Assembly: GCA_934661375.1 (NCBI GenBank) | Contig: CAKUJH010000001.1 | Location: forward strand, 1-64,000 | Direction of reading: 5' to 3' | Origin: an uncultured Victivallales bacterium | Lineage (GTDB): Bacteria; Verrucomicrobiota; Lentisphaeria; Victivallales; UBA1829 | DNA: 64,000 nt | Part shown: piece by piece, positions 32,791-41,049 of the stretch | How the letters are laid out: the number at the start of each line of letters is the position of its first letter | How positions within the stretch are numbered: the stretch's first letter is position 1 | Translations under genes and position numbers: made by a program | The notes under the pieces: model-generated | Told to the model about the DNA's origin: nothing | The model's input: the letters and a program-made list of their open reading frames with translations, nothing else | The model's database searches: none

Positions 32791-34293
32791 TCATGCCAGT
32801 TTCTTCATGCTTTCCTGAATGGCGGAGGGTGTCCCCATCACCGTCAGCACATCATCCACTTCCAGTTCCGTATCGCCGCGCGGCACAATGAACTTGTCAT
32901 CCCGGCGGATCAGCAGAACCAGCGCACCATCCGGCAGACTCAAATCCGCCAGCGTCATGCCGCTGCATTTCTGAGTTACCGTAATCTCACGCGAATCCGA
33001 ATTCTTGTCGCCGGTCTCTTCCAATGCCAGCGGCGACAGCGGAGTTTTGCGCAGCGGAGCATCCAGTTTCAGCAGTTTTGCCAGCGGCATAATCGTCATT
33101 CCCTGCAGCAGAACGGAAGTAAGCACGATGAAGAATACAATGTGAAACAGCAGATCCGCCTGCGGCACACCGCCCATCATCGGGAAAGTCGCCAGCATGA
33201 TCGGCGCACCGCCGCGGAGCCCGACCCATGACACGAATGTGCGTTCCTTCAGGGTGAACTTGCTCCGCCACATGCCGATGAAAGTCGCCAGCGGACGCGC
33301 CGCCAGCATCAGGAAACACGCCACGGCAAGCCCGATCCATTTCGCCTTCCAGACCAGCGACGGAAATGCCAGCAGTCCCAGCATCGAGAACAGCACCACC
33401 TGCATGATCCACGCCAGCCCATCGTAAAAACGCCCCACTCCGTTGTGGAACACAAACTTCCGGTTGCCCATCACCATGCCCGCCACATAGACCGCCATGA
33501 AGCCGTTTCCATATGCCAGTTCCGTGCAGGAATATGCCAGCAGCACAACCACGATGCTCAACGCGTAATACAAACCGTTGTAATCAAATCCGATCTTGTT
33601 GTAAAGCCAGACCGCCAGACGTCCGATGATATATCCCATCACCAGCCCGATTGCCATTTTCGCCAGAAACTCCGGCAGAATCTCCCAGTAATTCAGCAGA
33701 CTCAACACCTGGTTCGTCTTGACTTCCGTCATCACCACATTCACCATGAATATGGTCAGGAAGGCTGCCATGGGATCGTTGCTTCCCGATTCAAATTCCA
33801 GCAGAGGCTGCAGATTCCCCTGCAAACTCACACTCTTGGAACGGAGAATCGAAAACACTGCCGCCGCATCCGTCGAAGAGATGATGGAACCCAGCAGCAG
33901 ACACCACGAAAACTGGATCGAATGCGAAGTGTTCGGCCATGCCCAGTTCAAAAAGAAATAAGCAAATATACCCGTGAACAATGCCGTCAGCAGCACTCCG
34001 AAGCTGGACAGAATTCCGCCCGTCAGAAACACTGGTTTGATGTTTTTCCACTCGGTGTCAAAGCCGCCCGAAAACAGAATGAACGCCATCGCCATGGTGC
34101 CGATGGCATTGGCTACCGCCGCATTGTCAAACTTCAAATTTCCTATACCTTCGCTCCCGGCAAGCATACCGACAGCCAGAAACAACAGCAGACAAGGCAT
34201 GTTGAGCCGGCTGGAAATCTTGCTCGAAAGCAGACACACCAGCATCAAGGCTGCAAATACCGCCATTCCCGTCGTACTGAAATCAAAACTCAT
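32791..34293 (-). CDS. K+/H+ antiporter (NhaP2/CPA1 type) with TrkA-C domain
   Basis: 500-aa cation:proton antiporter. About twelve transmembrane helices carry the family motifs SSTDAAAVFSIL (ion-binding Asp), LLEFESGSNDPMAAF and FVSWVGLRGGAPIMLATF. The last 80 residues form a TrkA-C/RCK-C-like regulatory domain (GMTLADLSLPDGALVLLIRR). This architecture is that of NhaP2/CvrA, which expels K+ or Na+ in exchange for protons. The ATG at 34291-34293 has GGAGA six bases upstream. Confidence 0.9.
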   Translation of the reverse strand: MSFDFSTTGMAVFAALMLVCLLSSKISSRLNMPCLLLFLAVGMLAGSEGIGNLKFDNAAVANAIGTMAMAFILFSGGFDTEWKNIKPVFLTGGILSSFGVLLTALFTGIFAYFFLNWAWPNTSHSIQFSWCLLLGSIISSTDAAAVFSILRSKSVSLQGNLQPLLEFESGSNDPMAAFLTIFMVNVVMTEVKTNQVLSLLNYWEILPEFLAKMAIGLVMGYIIGRLAVWLYNKIGFDYNGLYYALSIVVVLLAYSCTELAYGNGFMAVYVAGMVMGNRKFVFHNGVGRFYDGLAWIMQVVLFSMLGLLAFPSLVWKAKWIGLAVACFLMLAARPLATFIGMWRSKFTLKERTFVSWVGLRGGAPIMLATFPMMGGVPQADLLFHIVFFIVLTSVLLQGMTIMPLAKLLKLDAPLRKTPLSPLALEETGDKNSDSREITVTQKCSGMTLADLSLPDGALVLLIRRDDKFIVPRGDTELEVDDVLTVMGTPSAIQESMKKLA

Positions 34294-34359
34294 AATATCT
34301 CCACATCTTCCGTAACATATTCCCGCACAAGGAATACTATCTCAAAAAAAACAATATCG

Positions 34360-34791
34360 TCAGCAGAAACTGCCGGCTGGCCCGGCACGCACCTGAACCG
34401 TCCGTTTCCAGCCGGACACCCGGAGAAAATGATTCTCAAACAAACGGCACGCCGGATACTCCTCCATGATCTGCACTTCCGGCAAAGAACGACATGGCAT
34501 CCCCGGAACAGACAACCGGATTCCCTTGACGGATTTTTCTTTCCGCACCGTAATTGCCGTCGACTGCCGGCAGACCGGACAGCATTCGGCTTTCCTGTCG
34601 GTTTTCAGAAGGTTGAAAACAGCCGTCCCCGGCTCATGCAGCTCCGCAGTTTCCGCAGCTTCGCAGAATCCGGCGCAGAACAGCAGCGGCAGGACAATCA
34701 GATAGACAAGCGGATTCCCGCAGTGTTTCCAATGCGGCTCAAACTCCGGCTTTTCCGCCGGCAACGGTTGTCGAATACGTCCCGCTTTCAA
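34360..34791 (-). CDS. small Cys-rich secreted or lipoprotein, TTG start
   Basis: 143-aa protein that I do not recognise. It is accepted because a TTG at 34789-34791 has a strong GAGGAG nine bases upstream (34801-34806), with a promoter-like TTGAAA-N16-TATGTT further up. A hydrophobic segment (VYLIVLPLLFCAGFC, about 29-43) looks like a signal peptide with possible lipid attachment at Cys. The remainder carries several cysteines, including ECCPVC, suggesting disulfides or a metal site. It lies between the antiporter and the exporter operon, same strand. No homologue can be named. Confidence 0.55.
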   Translation of the reverse strand: MKAGRIRQPLPAEKPEFEPHWKHCGNPLVYLIVLPLLFCAGFCEAAETAELHEPGTAVFNLLKTDRKAECCPVCRQSTAITVRKEKSVKGIRLSVPGMPCRSLPEVQIMEEYPACRLFENHFLRVSGWKRTVQVRAGPAGSFC

Positions 34792-34823
34792 TCCGAAAAT
34801 CTCCTCTTAAGGTTTTCGGGGGT

Positions 34824-34851
34824 AACATATCATTGCAGACGCAATTTTCAA
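34824..34851 (-). promoter_or_regulatory. promoter of the Cys-rich secreted protein gene
   Basis: Minus strand TTGAAA (34846-34851), 16 nt, TATGTT (34824-34829). Confidence 0.45.
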
Positions 34852-34932
34852 GCAGGAAAAAACAAAAAACAACGAGAAAAAAAGGCTCGGTTTTCCCCTC
34901 GGAAAAAGCAATATTCCGATTCTGTAAAATAT

Positions 34933-35646
34933 TTATTCGGACTCTGTGAGCCTGCGCAGATAAAGAGAGCCGGAACACCCTCCGTTTTGGGCTGGAGACG
35001 GCTGAACCGTTACAATCAGCACCTCTTTTCCGTCATTGCTCAGAAAAAATTCTCCGGAGGCATTCCCGGACGAAACCGTTTCACGCCCGGCATTTTTCCA
35101 GCCGCGGCTTTCCAGCCCGCGAACCAGATCGGTTAAAGTCTGCTGCGGCAGATAAGGAGACTGGAATGCGCCATACAGGGAATGACGTTTCGGAAACTGC
35201 ATCACGGTCTGCGGGACTGCGCCCGGCGGCAGCGGAAAATCCGCCGGCCAGACAGACGGGACGCCGCGCCGGAAATCCGCCGGCAGCACCATGCTGAACT
35301 GAAGCATCGGAACAATTCCATTCAGTTCCACCAGATAATACCGTCTTTTCGCGCCGGAACGCAGCGGAATTTCAAACAGCAGAGAATTGGAATTGACTGC
35401 CGCAGAACCGTTTTTATACACGCCGCGCAGATCGTGCAGGGCTTCCTGCAAAGTCCGGTCAACCAATGACACTTCCAGATTCAGGCTGTGCCCGTTGATT
35501 TTCACTTCTTCTGTCCACAGAGTCTCGCTCTGCAAGGCGTTGTTCACGCCGGAAGAACCGCCGCGGGACGGCCACAGGGAAAACACATCCGCCCGGACCA
35601 GAAAAGTCATCAGCAGCAGGAAAACAACAGAAGCGGTCTTGGTCAT
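34933..35646 (-). CDS. secreted protein of unknown function, last gene of the exporter operon
   Basis: 237-aa exported protein with a signal peptide (MTKTASVVFLLLMTFLVRA). The mature part has no motif I recognise; it contains Pro-rich and beta-prone stretches and a C-terminal segment with two small residues and one Cys. GGAG seven bases before the ATG at 35644-35646. It lies 27 bp after the second ABC permease, so it is probably a periplasmic partner or a cargo of the transporter. Confidence is in the gene, not in a function. Confidence 0.7.
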   Translation of the reverse strand: MTKTASVVFLLLMTFLVRADVFSLWPSRGGSSGVNNALQSETLWTEEVKINGHSLNLEVSLVDRTLQEALHDLRGVYKNGSAAVNSNSLLFEIPLRSGAKRRYYLVELNGIVPMLQFSMVLPADFRRGVPSVWPADFPLPPGAVPQTVMQFPKRHSLYGAFQSPYLPQQTLTDLVRGLESRGWKNAGRETVSSGNASGEFFLSNDGKEVLIVTVQPSPAQNGGCSGSLYLRRLTESE

Positions 35647-35673
35647 CGTCAGCTCCAGCAGTAAGAATACCGG

Positions 35674-36477
35674 TTACAGGTCAGAGTTCTTGGAATAGTC
35701 CATGGTTTCCAGACGCCCCACTGCAATCAGCAGGAAAATGATGGACAGAGAAAAAGAATAAATCAGCAGCATGAAGAACACCAGTCCGAACATTTTGAAA
35801 TCCTGGAAATAAAAAATGAAATTCGGGAAGAAATAATACAGAATGAATCCGGCTGCCCCCGCGTATCCGGCGGCTCCTTTCGGCAGCATCGCCACGGCAA
35901 TCGGCAGAAAACTGAACGACAGGGAAAACAACAGGTAGATAAAGGAAATCACCATGGCCGCCAATTCTCCGGTAAAACAGGATATCATGATAATCATGCC
36001 GCAGAACGGAAGAAATGCCAGAACCATATACAACTGCTTGAACATCAGCATCAGAGAATAAAATTCTCCCGTCTGAATCCAATGCGCGGCAAAAATGACC
36101 AGCAGAGACGCCGCATACAAAGAAACGCAAATAATCAGCATTCCGAAGTATTTGCCCAGCATATAGTTGAGCTTGCGGATCGGTTTGGACAGCAGAATCA
36201 GAATCAGATCAGAGGAAATATCGCGCGGAATTTCCGCCGCACCGAGAAATCCGCCGAAAAATGCCGAAACCGCAAACATGACAAACGCCGCAGACAACAG
36301 CGGACACTTGCTCCGGTCCGCTTCCACCACCTGAGCAAAAATGGACTCCGCATTCAGCTGCTGGGCAATCGGGTCCAGACCCGAAAACACAAATGCCAGG
36401 ACCATGGCAATTCCCAGAAAAATGAAAAATGCCGGTTCGCGCATCCGTTTCAATGTCAAGGAGGTTATCGCAAACAT
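35674..36477 (-). CDS. ABC-2 type transporter permease (second)
   Basis: 267-aa membrane protein with six helices and a long first loop, the ABC-2 permease layout. It starts MFAITSLTLKRMREPAFFIF, and the stretch EIPRDISSDLILILLSKPI is the family's cytoplasmic coupling region. The ATG at 36475-36477 is only 4 bp after the preceding gene's stop. With the other permease (38207-38938) it probably forms a heterodimer served by one ATPase. Confidence 0.85.
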   Translation of the reverse strand: MFAITSLTLKRMREPAFFIFLGIAMVLAFVFSGLDPIAQQLNAESIFAQVVEADRSKCPLLSAAFVMFAVSAFFGGFLGAAEIPRDISSDLILILLSKPIRKLNYMLGKYFGMLIICVSLYAASLLVIFAAHWIQTGEFYSLMLMFKQLYMVLAFLPFCGMIIMISCFTGELAAMVISFIYLLFSLSFSFLPIAVAMLPKGAAGYAGAAGFILYYFFPNFIFYFQDFKMFGLVFFMLLIYSFSLSIIFLLIAVGRLETMDYSKNSDL

Positions 36478-36481
36478 GATT

Positions 36482-37198
36482 TCATTTGCCCTTTCCGGAA
36501 ACGTTCCGTTTTTCCTGTTCCCGTTCCAGCTGCACTTCCATGATACTGTCGCACAGCCGGCTTTCGTCAATCAGGGCATCCGCCTGGTTGGCAACCGCCG
36601 GTTGACGGTGCTTCGTCGCCAGCCGTACCATTTCCGTATAAAGAATGGAATAATCCCGATATTCCGGTTTCATTTTCAGCAGAGGCATCATGAAATTCAG
36701 TTTATCCTGTTCGGATACTTTCAGCTGATTCAGACGGTTCAGAGCCAACGCCCAGATATTGAACCGTTCCAGCTGCGGAAACCGCAGCAGATATTCGTGA
36801 AATCCGGCAACCGTGATTTTATCCGGGGAATCCTCTTTGAGCAGATAATACACGAAAGCGGGGGCGGCTTCCGGCCGGTCAGGGTAATTCCGGCGCAGCG
36901 AACTGAAGATCTTTTCCTTTTCCTCCAGATCACGGGTATATTCCCCCAGCTGCGCCATGATGGACAGTTTTTCGGTTTCCGTCTGAGCCGCCGCCAGCGA
37001 ATTGGTCATGTCGGCGTGCATGATCCGGTACGTAACAATATCCCGCACCGATTCCGGCAAATCATTCAGGATGTTGTCCAGCTTGACTTTTTCCGGATTG
37101 ATGTTCGCGACTGCGGCACAGCGCAGAAAGGCTTCCGAAATGAAATAAAGCAGAAAGACCGGCACGATCAAAAATATCAGACCGGTCTTCTTTTTCAT
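36482..37198 (-). CDS. membrane-anchored helical-repeat protein of the exporter operon
   Basis: 238-aa protein with an N-terminal membrane anchor (about 6-26) and a helical, TPR-like outer domain (ERFNIWALALNRLNQLKVSEQ, LKMKPEYRDYSILYTEMVRL). The start ATG at 37196-37198 has AGGAGA. It sits between the zinc-ribbon protein and the second permease with gaps of 24 and 4 bp. I infer a scaffold role; no homologue can be named. Confidence 0.72.
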   Translation of the reverse strand: MKKKTGLIFLIVPVFLLYFISEAFLRCAAVANINPEKVKLDNILNDLPESVRDIVTYRIMHADMTNSLAAAQTETEKLSIMAQLGEYTRDLEEKEKIFSSLRRNYPDRPEAAPAFVYYLLKEDSPDKITVAGFHEYLLRFPQLERFNIWALALNRLNQLKVSEQDKLNFMMPLLKMKPEYRDYSILYTEMVRLATKHRQPAVANQADALIDESRLCDSIMEVQLEREQEKRNVSGKGK

Positions 37199-37222
37199 GA
37201 CAACTGTCTCCTCTGCACCGAG

Positions 37223-38185
37223 TTACTGTTTTTTACCGCAGGCGGAGCAGAAGTTTGCGCCGTCCTTGAGAACCGCACCGCAGGAGCAGACGCCCCAGGT
37301 TTTGATGCCGGAGCCGCAGACTGCACAGAACTTGTCGCCGGGCTGCGACGGAGTAATGCAGGTGGAGCAGAGATGATTGTCCGCAAAAACTTCCTGCTGC
37401 ACTTTGGCAATCAGTTCCAGAGTTTCCTTCGACGGCTGGATGGGTTTGCCGTTTTCATCTACCGGATATTTGGCGTCGCGCGCCGCTTTCAGCAGACGGG
37501 TTTCGATGTCCGGAATTTTGCAGTATTCATTTTCTGCGAATTCATTCTTGCCGCCTTTTGCCATTTTCCATTCGTCAAACAGCACCGCCAGCACCGCGGC
37601 ATTGTCTTCGCCGCCGCGCATTTTCGCTTTGGAACGGATATAGTTGCTGATGATATAGGGTTCCGGCTGGGAGGACCGCTGGATCGCCATGCGGAAGAAC
37701 CGGGTGGCTGCCGCATAATCAGGTTCGGAAAGAACTTTGTCCGGATTGTTCTGATCGACGATCTGCCGGGACAGGATGAATCCGGCATAGAACGGAATCT
37801 GGACGTTGCCGCGCAGATGTTCGTTGGAGCAGGCTTCTTCCAGAAGTTTCACCGCCAGTTTCGGGTCGGCATTGGAAATGCTGAGAATACCGCACTGATA
37901 GGAATCCTGGAAGTTCGGGTCGTAGGCAATAATGGTTTTCAGCATGTTGCTGACCTTTTCCACGTTGGTGGAATCAATCGTGGTCAGACCGCCGGCATAA
38001 TTGACGAAACGCATCCAGGCGACGTCCGCCAGGAATTTATGCAGACCCGCCACAGGCGCGCGGGACAGGGATTTCTTTTCCGCCGTGATTTCGTTCTGGC
38101 GCGGAGTGATGTACACGGCAAGATAGGAAGCCGCCGCCAGGGCGATCAGCATGATGAGAAAACGTACAATGGAATCTTTTTTCAT
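37223..38185 (-). CDS. membrane-anchored TPR-like protein with C-terminal zinc ribbons
   Basis: 320-aa protein. One N-terminal transmembrane helix (about 8-26) is followed by a TPR-like region with an AWMRFVNYAGG segment of the kind seen in exporter-linked TPR proteins. The last 50 residues have paired CxxC knuckles (CSTC, CAVCG, CSCG, CSACG), a double zinc ribbon. AGGTGA precedes the ATG. Cytosolic or periplasmic placement of the ribbons depends on topology, which I cannot settle. Flanked by ABC permease and TPR genes, 21-24 bp gaps. Confidence 0.78.
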   Translation of the reverse strand: MKKDSIVRFLIMLIALAAASYLAVYITPRQNEITAEKKSLSRAPVAGLHKFLADVAWMRFVNYAGGLTTIDSTNVEKVSNMLKTIIAYDPNFQDSYQCGILSISNADPKLAVKLLEEACSNEHLRGNVQIPFYAGFILSRQIVDQNNPDKVLSEPDYAAATRFFRMAIQRSSQPEPYIISNYIRSKAKMRGGEDNAAVLAVLFDEWKMAKGGKNEFAENEYCKIPDIETRLLKAARDAKYPVDENGKPIQPSKETLELIAKVQQEVFADNHLCSTCITPSQPGDKFCAVCGSGIKTWGVCSCGAVLKDGANFCSACGKKQ

Positions 38186-38206
38186 AGTTGTTCACCTGTC
38201 CTTTGA

Positions 38207-38938
38207 TTATTTAATGTCCTTGGCTTTGAAGAAGAAGCTGGTGAACATCAGCAGGAACAGCGCATACGCGATGCCCCAGAGAGCAGCCAGCAGCATGTAG
38301 CTTCCCGGAATCGGAGCCATGTAAACCGCATGGGATTTGAAGTTGAAGAAATCCAGGTTCGGCAGAATACCGCCGTAAAGAACCGGGATGTTTGCCAGCG
38401 CACTGACTGAATAGCTGAACCAGATGGCGAGAATCGTCAGCACCGGCGCAACCACTTCCGGGAACAGTGTGGCAAAAAACACTGCCATTGCCGACATCGG
38501 AATGATGGCAAGAATCAGCATGAGCTGCGCCTGAAGCATCGTGGTGGCAATCGCTTCGGAAAACGTGTGGGAATAGATCAGGAAGGAACCCGCCGCAATC
38601 AGCGCGCAGATCACAAATCCCGCCACACAGATGCCGGCAGCTTTGCCGACCAGATACTGCGTTCTGCCCAGAGATTTGGTCAGCAGCGTCGCCGCGACTC
38701 CCTGACGGAGTTCACGCGGAATTTCGAAGGTTACAGACAGCACGACCAGCGCTGCGGCAATCGCATTCAGCACCAGCGATACGTCTATCATCAGGGGTTT
38801 ATGATGCCCGATCGTCAACACTTCATACATGGAAGCAATGCCAACCAGCACCCACACACAAAACACCAGAAAATACACCACCTTCATTCTCAGGATGTTT
38901 TTCCAGGTTCCGCTTGCAATCGCGATAATTTCACTCAT
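38207..38938 (-). CDS. ABC-2 type transporter permease (first)
   Basis: 243-aa six-helix permease beginning MSEIIAIASGTWKNILRMKV with the ABC-2 pattern, including FEIPRELRQGVAATLLTKSL just before the third helix. AAGGAG precedes the ATG at 38936-38938. It directly follows the ATPase gene. Substrate unknown. Confidence 0.87.
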   Translation of the reverse strand: MSEIIAIASGTWKNILRMKVVYFLVFCVWVLVGIASMYEVLTIGHHKPLMIDVSLVLNAIAAALVVLSVTFEIPRELRQGVAATLLTKSLGRTQYLVGKAAGICVAGFVICALIAAGSFLIYSHTFSEAIATTMLQAQLMLILAIIPMSAMAVFFATLFPEVVAPVLTILAIWFSYSVSALANIPVLYGGILPNLDFFNFKSHAVYMAPIPGSYMLLAALWGIAYALFLLMFTSFFFKAKDIK

Positions 38939-38992
38939 CTGATTTCTCCTTTTTTTTCGTTCTTTTTCTTTCGATTATTTGAAATTCCGTTT

Positions 38993-39940
38993 TCAATTCC
39001 TTTTCGCACTGTCCTCTTCAATCTTCTTGAAGAAAAACGATTCCAGGTCTTCACTCGCCCGGCGGATTTCCACCAGTCCGGCAAACCGGCGGGTCTGCTC
39101 CTCAATCACTTTCATGACCGCAGGATCATTCTGCTTGAACAGCAGTTCCCATTCGCCCTGTCCCAGTCTGCGGACCTGATCGGCGTAAATCACCAGCTCG
39201 CGAAGCGCATCTTCACTGCGGACGTCCACCGTAACCCCGTCTCCGCCGCCGGAAAGCAGCGTGGAAAGCGGACCGGCACACAGCAGATGTCCCTTGTTCA
39301 GAATGGAAATGCTGTCGCAGATTTCCGCTACATCGGAAAGAATATGACTGCTGAAAAACACCGAAGCGTTGAAATTGTTTTTCTGTCCCAGAATAATTTC
39401 CTTGAATTCCTGTCTGCCGTACGGGTCCAGACCCAGCAGGGGTTCATCCAGAATCAGCAGATCCGGTTTGTTCAGAATGGCCTGTGCAATGCCGACACGC
39501 TGCAGCATTCCGCGGGAAAAAGTTCCGATCTTGGATTTGGCGTGCGGTGTCATGCGGACAATTTCCAGCACTTCCTCCACCCGCTGTTTACGCTGGGCGG
39601 ACGGGATTTTCAGCAGTCTTGCGCAGACATCCAGGAATTCCACAGCCGACAGGCTCGGAGTAAACGCCGGACTGTCCGGCAGAAATCCGATGCGGTTTTT
39701 GCTTTCGACATCATCATACGGCTTGCCCAGCACAACCGCAGTTCCGCCGGTCGGACGGATCAGCCCCATCAGGATTTTGATGGTGGTGGTCTTTCCCGCC
39801 CCGTTCGGACCGAGAAATCCGAAAATACAGCCGCGCGGAATGGAAATGGTCAGCCGGTTCAAAGCGGGACGGGCAGCCTTGCGGAACCAGCTGCTGTAAC
39901 TCTTGGTCAAATTTTCCGTTTGAATGACAAATTCATCCAT
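38993..39940 (-). CDS. ABC transporter ATP-binding protein
   Basis: 315-aa ATPase of the ABC-2 exporter class. Walker A GPNGAGKTT at 44-52, signature region FSRGMLQRV in place of LSGGQ, Walker B LLILDEPLLGLD, and a switch His in FFSSHILSD. The last 90 residues form a C-terminal regulatory extension typical of export ATPases. AAAGGA precedes the ATG at 39938-39940. The gene heads a six-gene cluster and follows hisC by 38 bp. Confidence 0.92.
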   Translation of the reverse strand: MDEFVIQTENLTKSYSSWFRKAARPALNRLTISIPRGCIFGFLGPNGAGKTTTIKILMGLIRPTGGTAVVLGKPYDDVESKNRIGFLPDSPAFTPSLSAVEFLDVCARLLKIPSAQRKQRVEEVLEIVRMTPHAKSKIGTFSRGMLQRVGIAQAILNKPDLLILDEPLLGLDPYGRQEFKEIILGQKNNFNASVFFSSHILSDVAEICDSISILNKGHLLCAGPLSTLLSGGGDGVTVDVRSEDALRELVIYADQVRRLGQGEWELLFKQNDPAVMKVIEEQTRRFAGLVEIRRASEDLESFFFKKIEEDSAKRN

Positions 39941-39978
39941 TTACGCCAATCCTTTCCTTATCCCGCTCAATCTGTCCG

Positions 39979-41043
39979 TCAGTCCGCCAGCAGTTCTCTG
40001 GTCGTTTCCAGAAGAGTTGCGATTTCTTCACGTGAGCCAACAGAAATACGGACAAACGAACTGATCCGTTCCATTGCAAAATACCTTACAAGGATTTTTC
40101 GTTCTTTCAAGTCCAAAAAATATTTTTTTGCGTTTTTTGGGGGTTTTACGAACAGAAAATTGGTCTCGGACGGCAAAACTTCGAAGGAAAGAGCCTTCAA
40201 TCCGTCCGCCAGAACTTTGCGGTTCTCTTTAATCTGCGCCACGCAGCTGTTGAAATAATCCGGGTCCTGCAGCGATCCCATGGCAAGAACCTGGGTCAGC
40301 ATGGAAACATTGTAGGAATCCTTCATTTTCATCATTCCCGCAATGATTTTCGGGTGTGCCGCGGCAAAAGCAAAACGCAGTCCCGCCAGCGCGCGGCTCT
40401 TGGAAAAAGTCCGCGTGATGATTACGTTGGAATGTCTTTTCACAAAATCCAGACAGTTTTCATCCGCAAAATCCGCATAGGCTTCGTCAATCACCACGAT
40501 TCCCTTGAAATCCGCACAGATTTTTTCCATTTTTTCGCGGGCGAACCGGTTGCCGGTCGGGGCATTCGGACAGGCAATCAGGAACAGATTGGCACGGGAC
40601 GCCTTTTCCAGCGCATCTTCCGGAATATCAAAAGATTCCGTCAGCGGAACCCGGATACATTCCGTTCCCTGGAGTTTTGCCAGAGTCGGGTACAGGGAAT
40701 AGGACGGGTCAAAACACGCCATGGCACGGCTGCCGTCGGTGAAACAGCGGGTGATGATCGTCAGCAGATCGTCCGAACCGTTGCCGGTAATGATATTTTC
40801 CGGCTCATAGCCCGTCATGGAAGCGATTTCCCGACGCAAAGCCGATGACACCGGGTCCGGATACAGACGCAGACGTCCGGTATTGAAATCCTCCAGAGCC
40901 TTCTTCACTTTCGGCGAAGGAGCAAACGGAGATTCGTTGGTATTGAGCTTGATGACTTTGTCGGCAGCGCCGGGCTGTTCGCCGGGCGCATACCCTTCCA
41001 TGGCGTCGATGTCCGGTCTGAAATAGGAAATGTAATCGTTCAT
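39979..41043 (-). CDS. hisC: histidinol-phosphate aminotransferase
   Basis: 354-aa PLP aminotransferase of histidine synthesis, glutamate to imidazole acetol phosphate. Motifs: KLNTNESPFAPSPKV, GNGSDDLLTIITRCF, CPNAPTGNRF and the PLP lysine in TFSKSRALAGLRFAFA. Length is normal. It is 6 bp from hisD, the same operon. Confidence 0.95.
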   Translation of the reverse strand: MNDYISYFRPDIDAMEGYAPGEQPGAADKVIKLNTNESPFAPSPKVKKALEDFNTGRLRLYPDPVSSALRREIASMTGYEPENIITGNGSDDLLTIITRCFTDGSRAMACFDPSYSLYPTLAKLQGTECIRVPLTESFDIPEDALEKASRANLFLIACPNAPTGNRFAREKMEKICADFKGIVVIDEAYADFADENCLDFVKRHSNVIITRTFSKSRALAGLRFAFAAAHPKIIAGMMKMKDSYNVSMLTQVLAMGSLQDPDYFNSCVAQIKENRKVLADGLKALSFEVLPSETNFLFVKPPKNAKKYFLDLKERKILVRYFAMERISSFVRISVGSREEIATLLETTRELLAD

Positions 41044-41049
41044 AACGGC

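Noticed and set aside
33445..35136. A 563-codon plus-strand frame across the antiporter and secreted-protein genes
   Set aside because: It spans several genes of clear identity on the other strand and has no recognisable protein features.
36341..40258. Long plus-strand frames opposite the ABC exporter operon
   Set aside because: Antisense to genes with strong motifs and ribosome sites.
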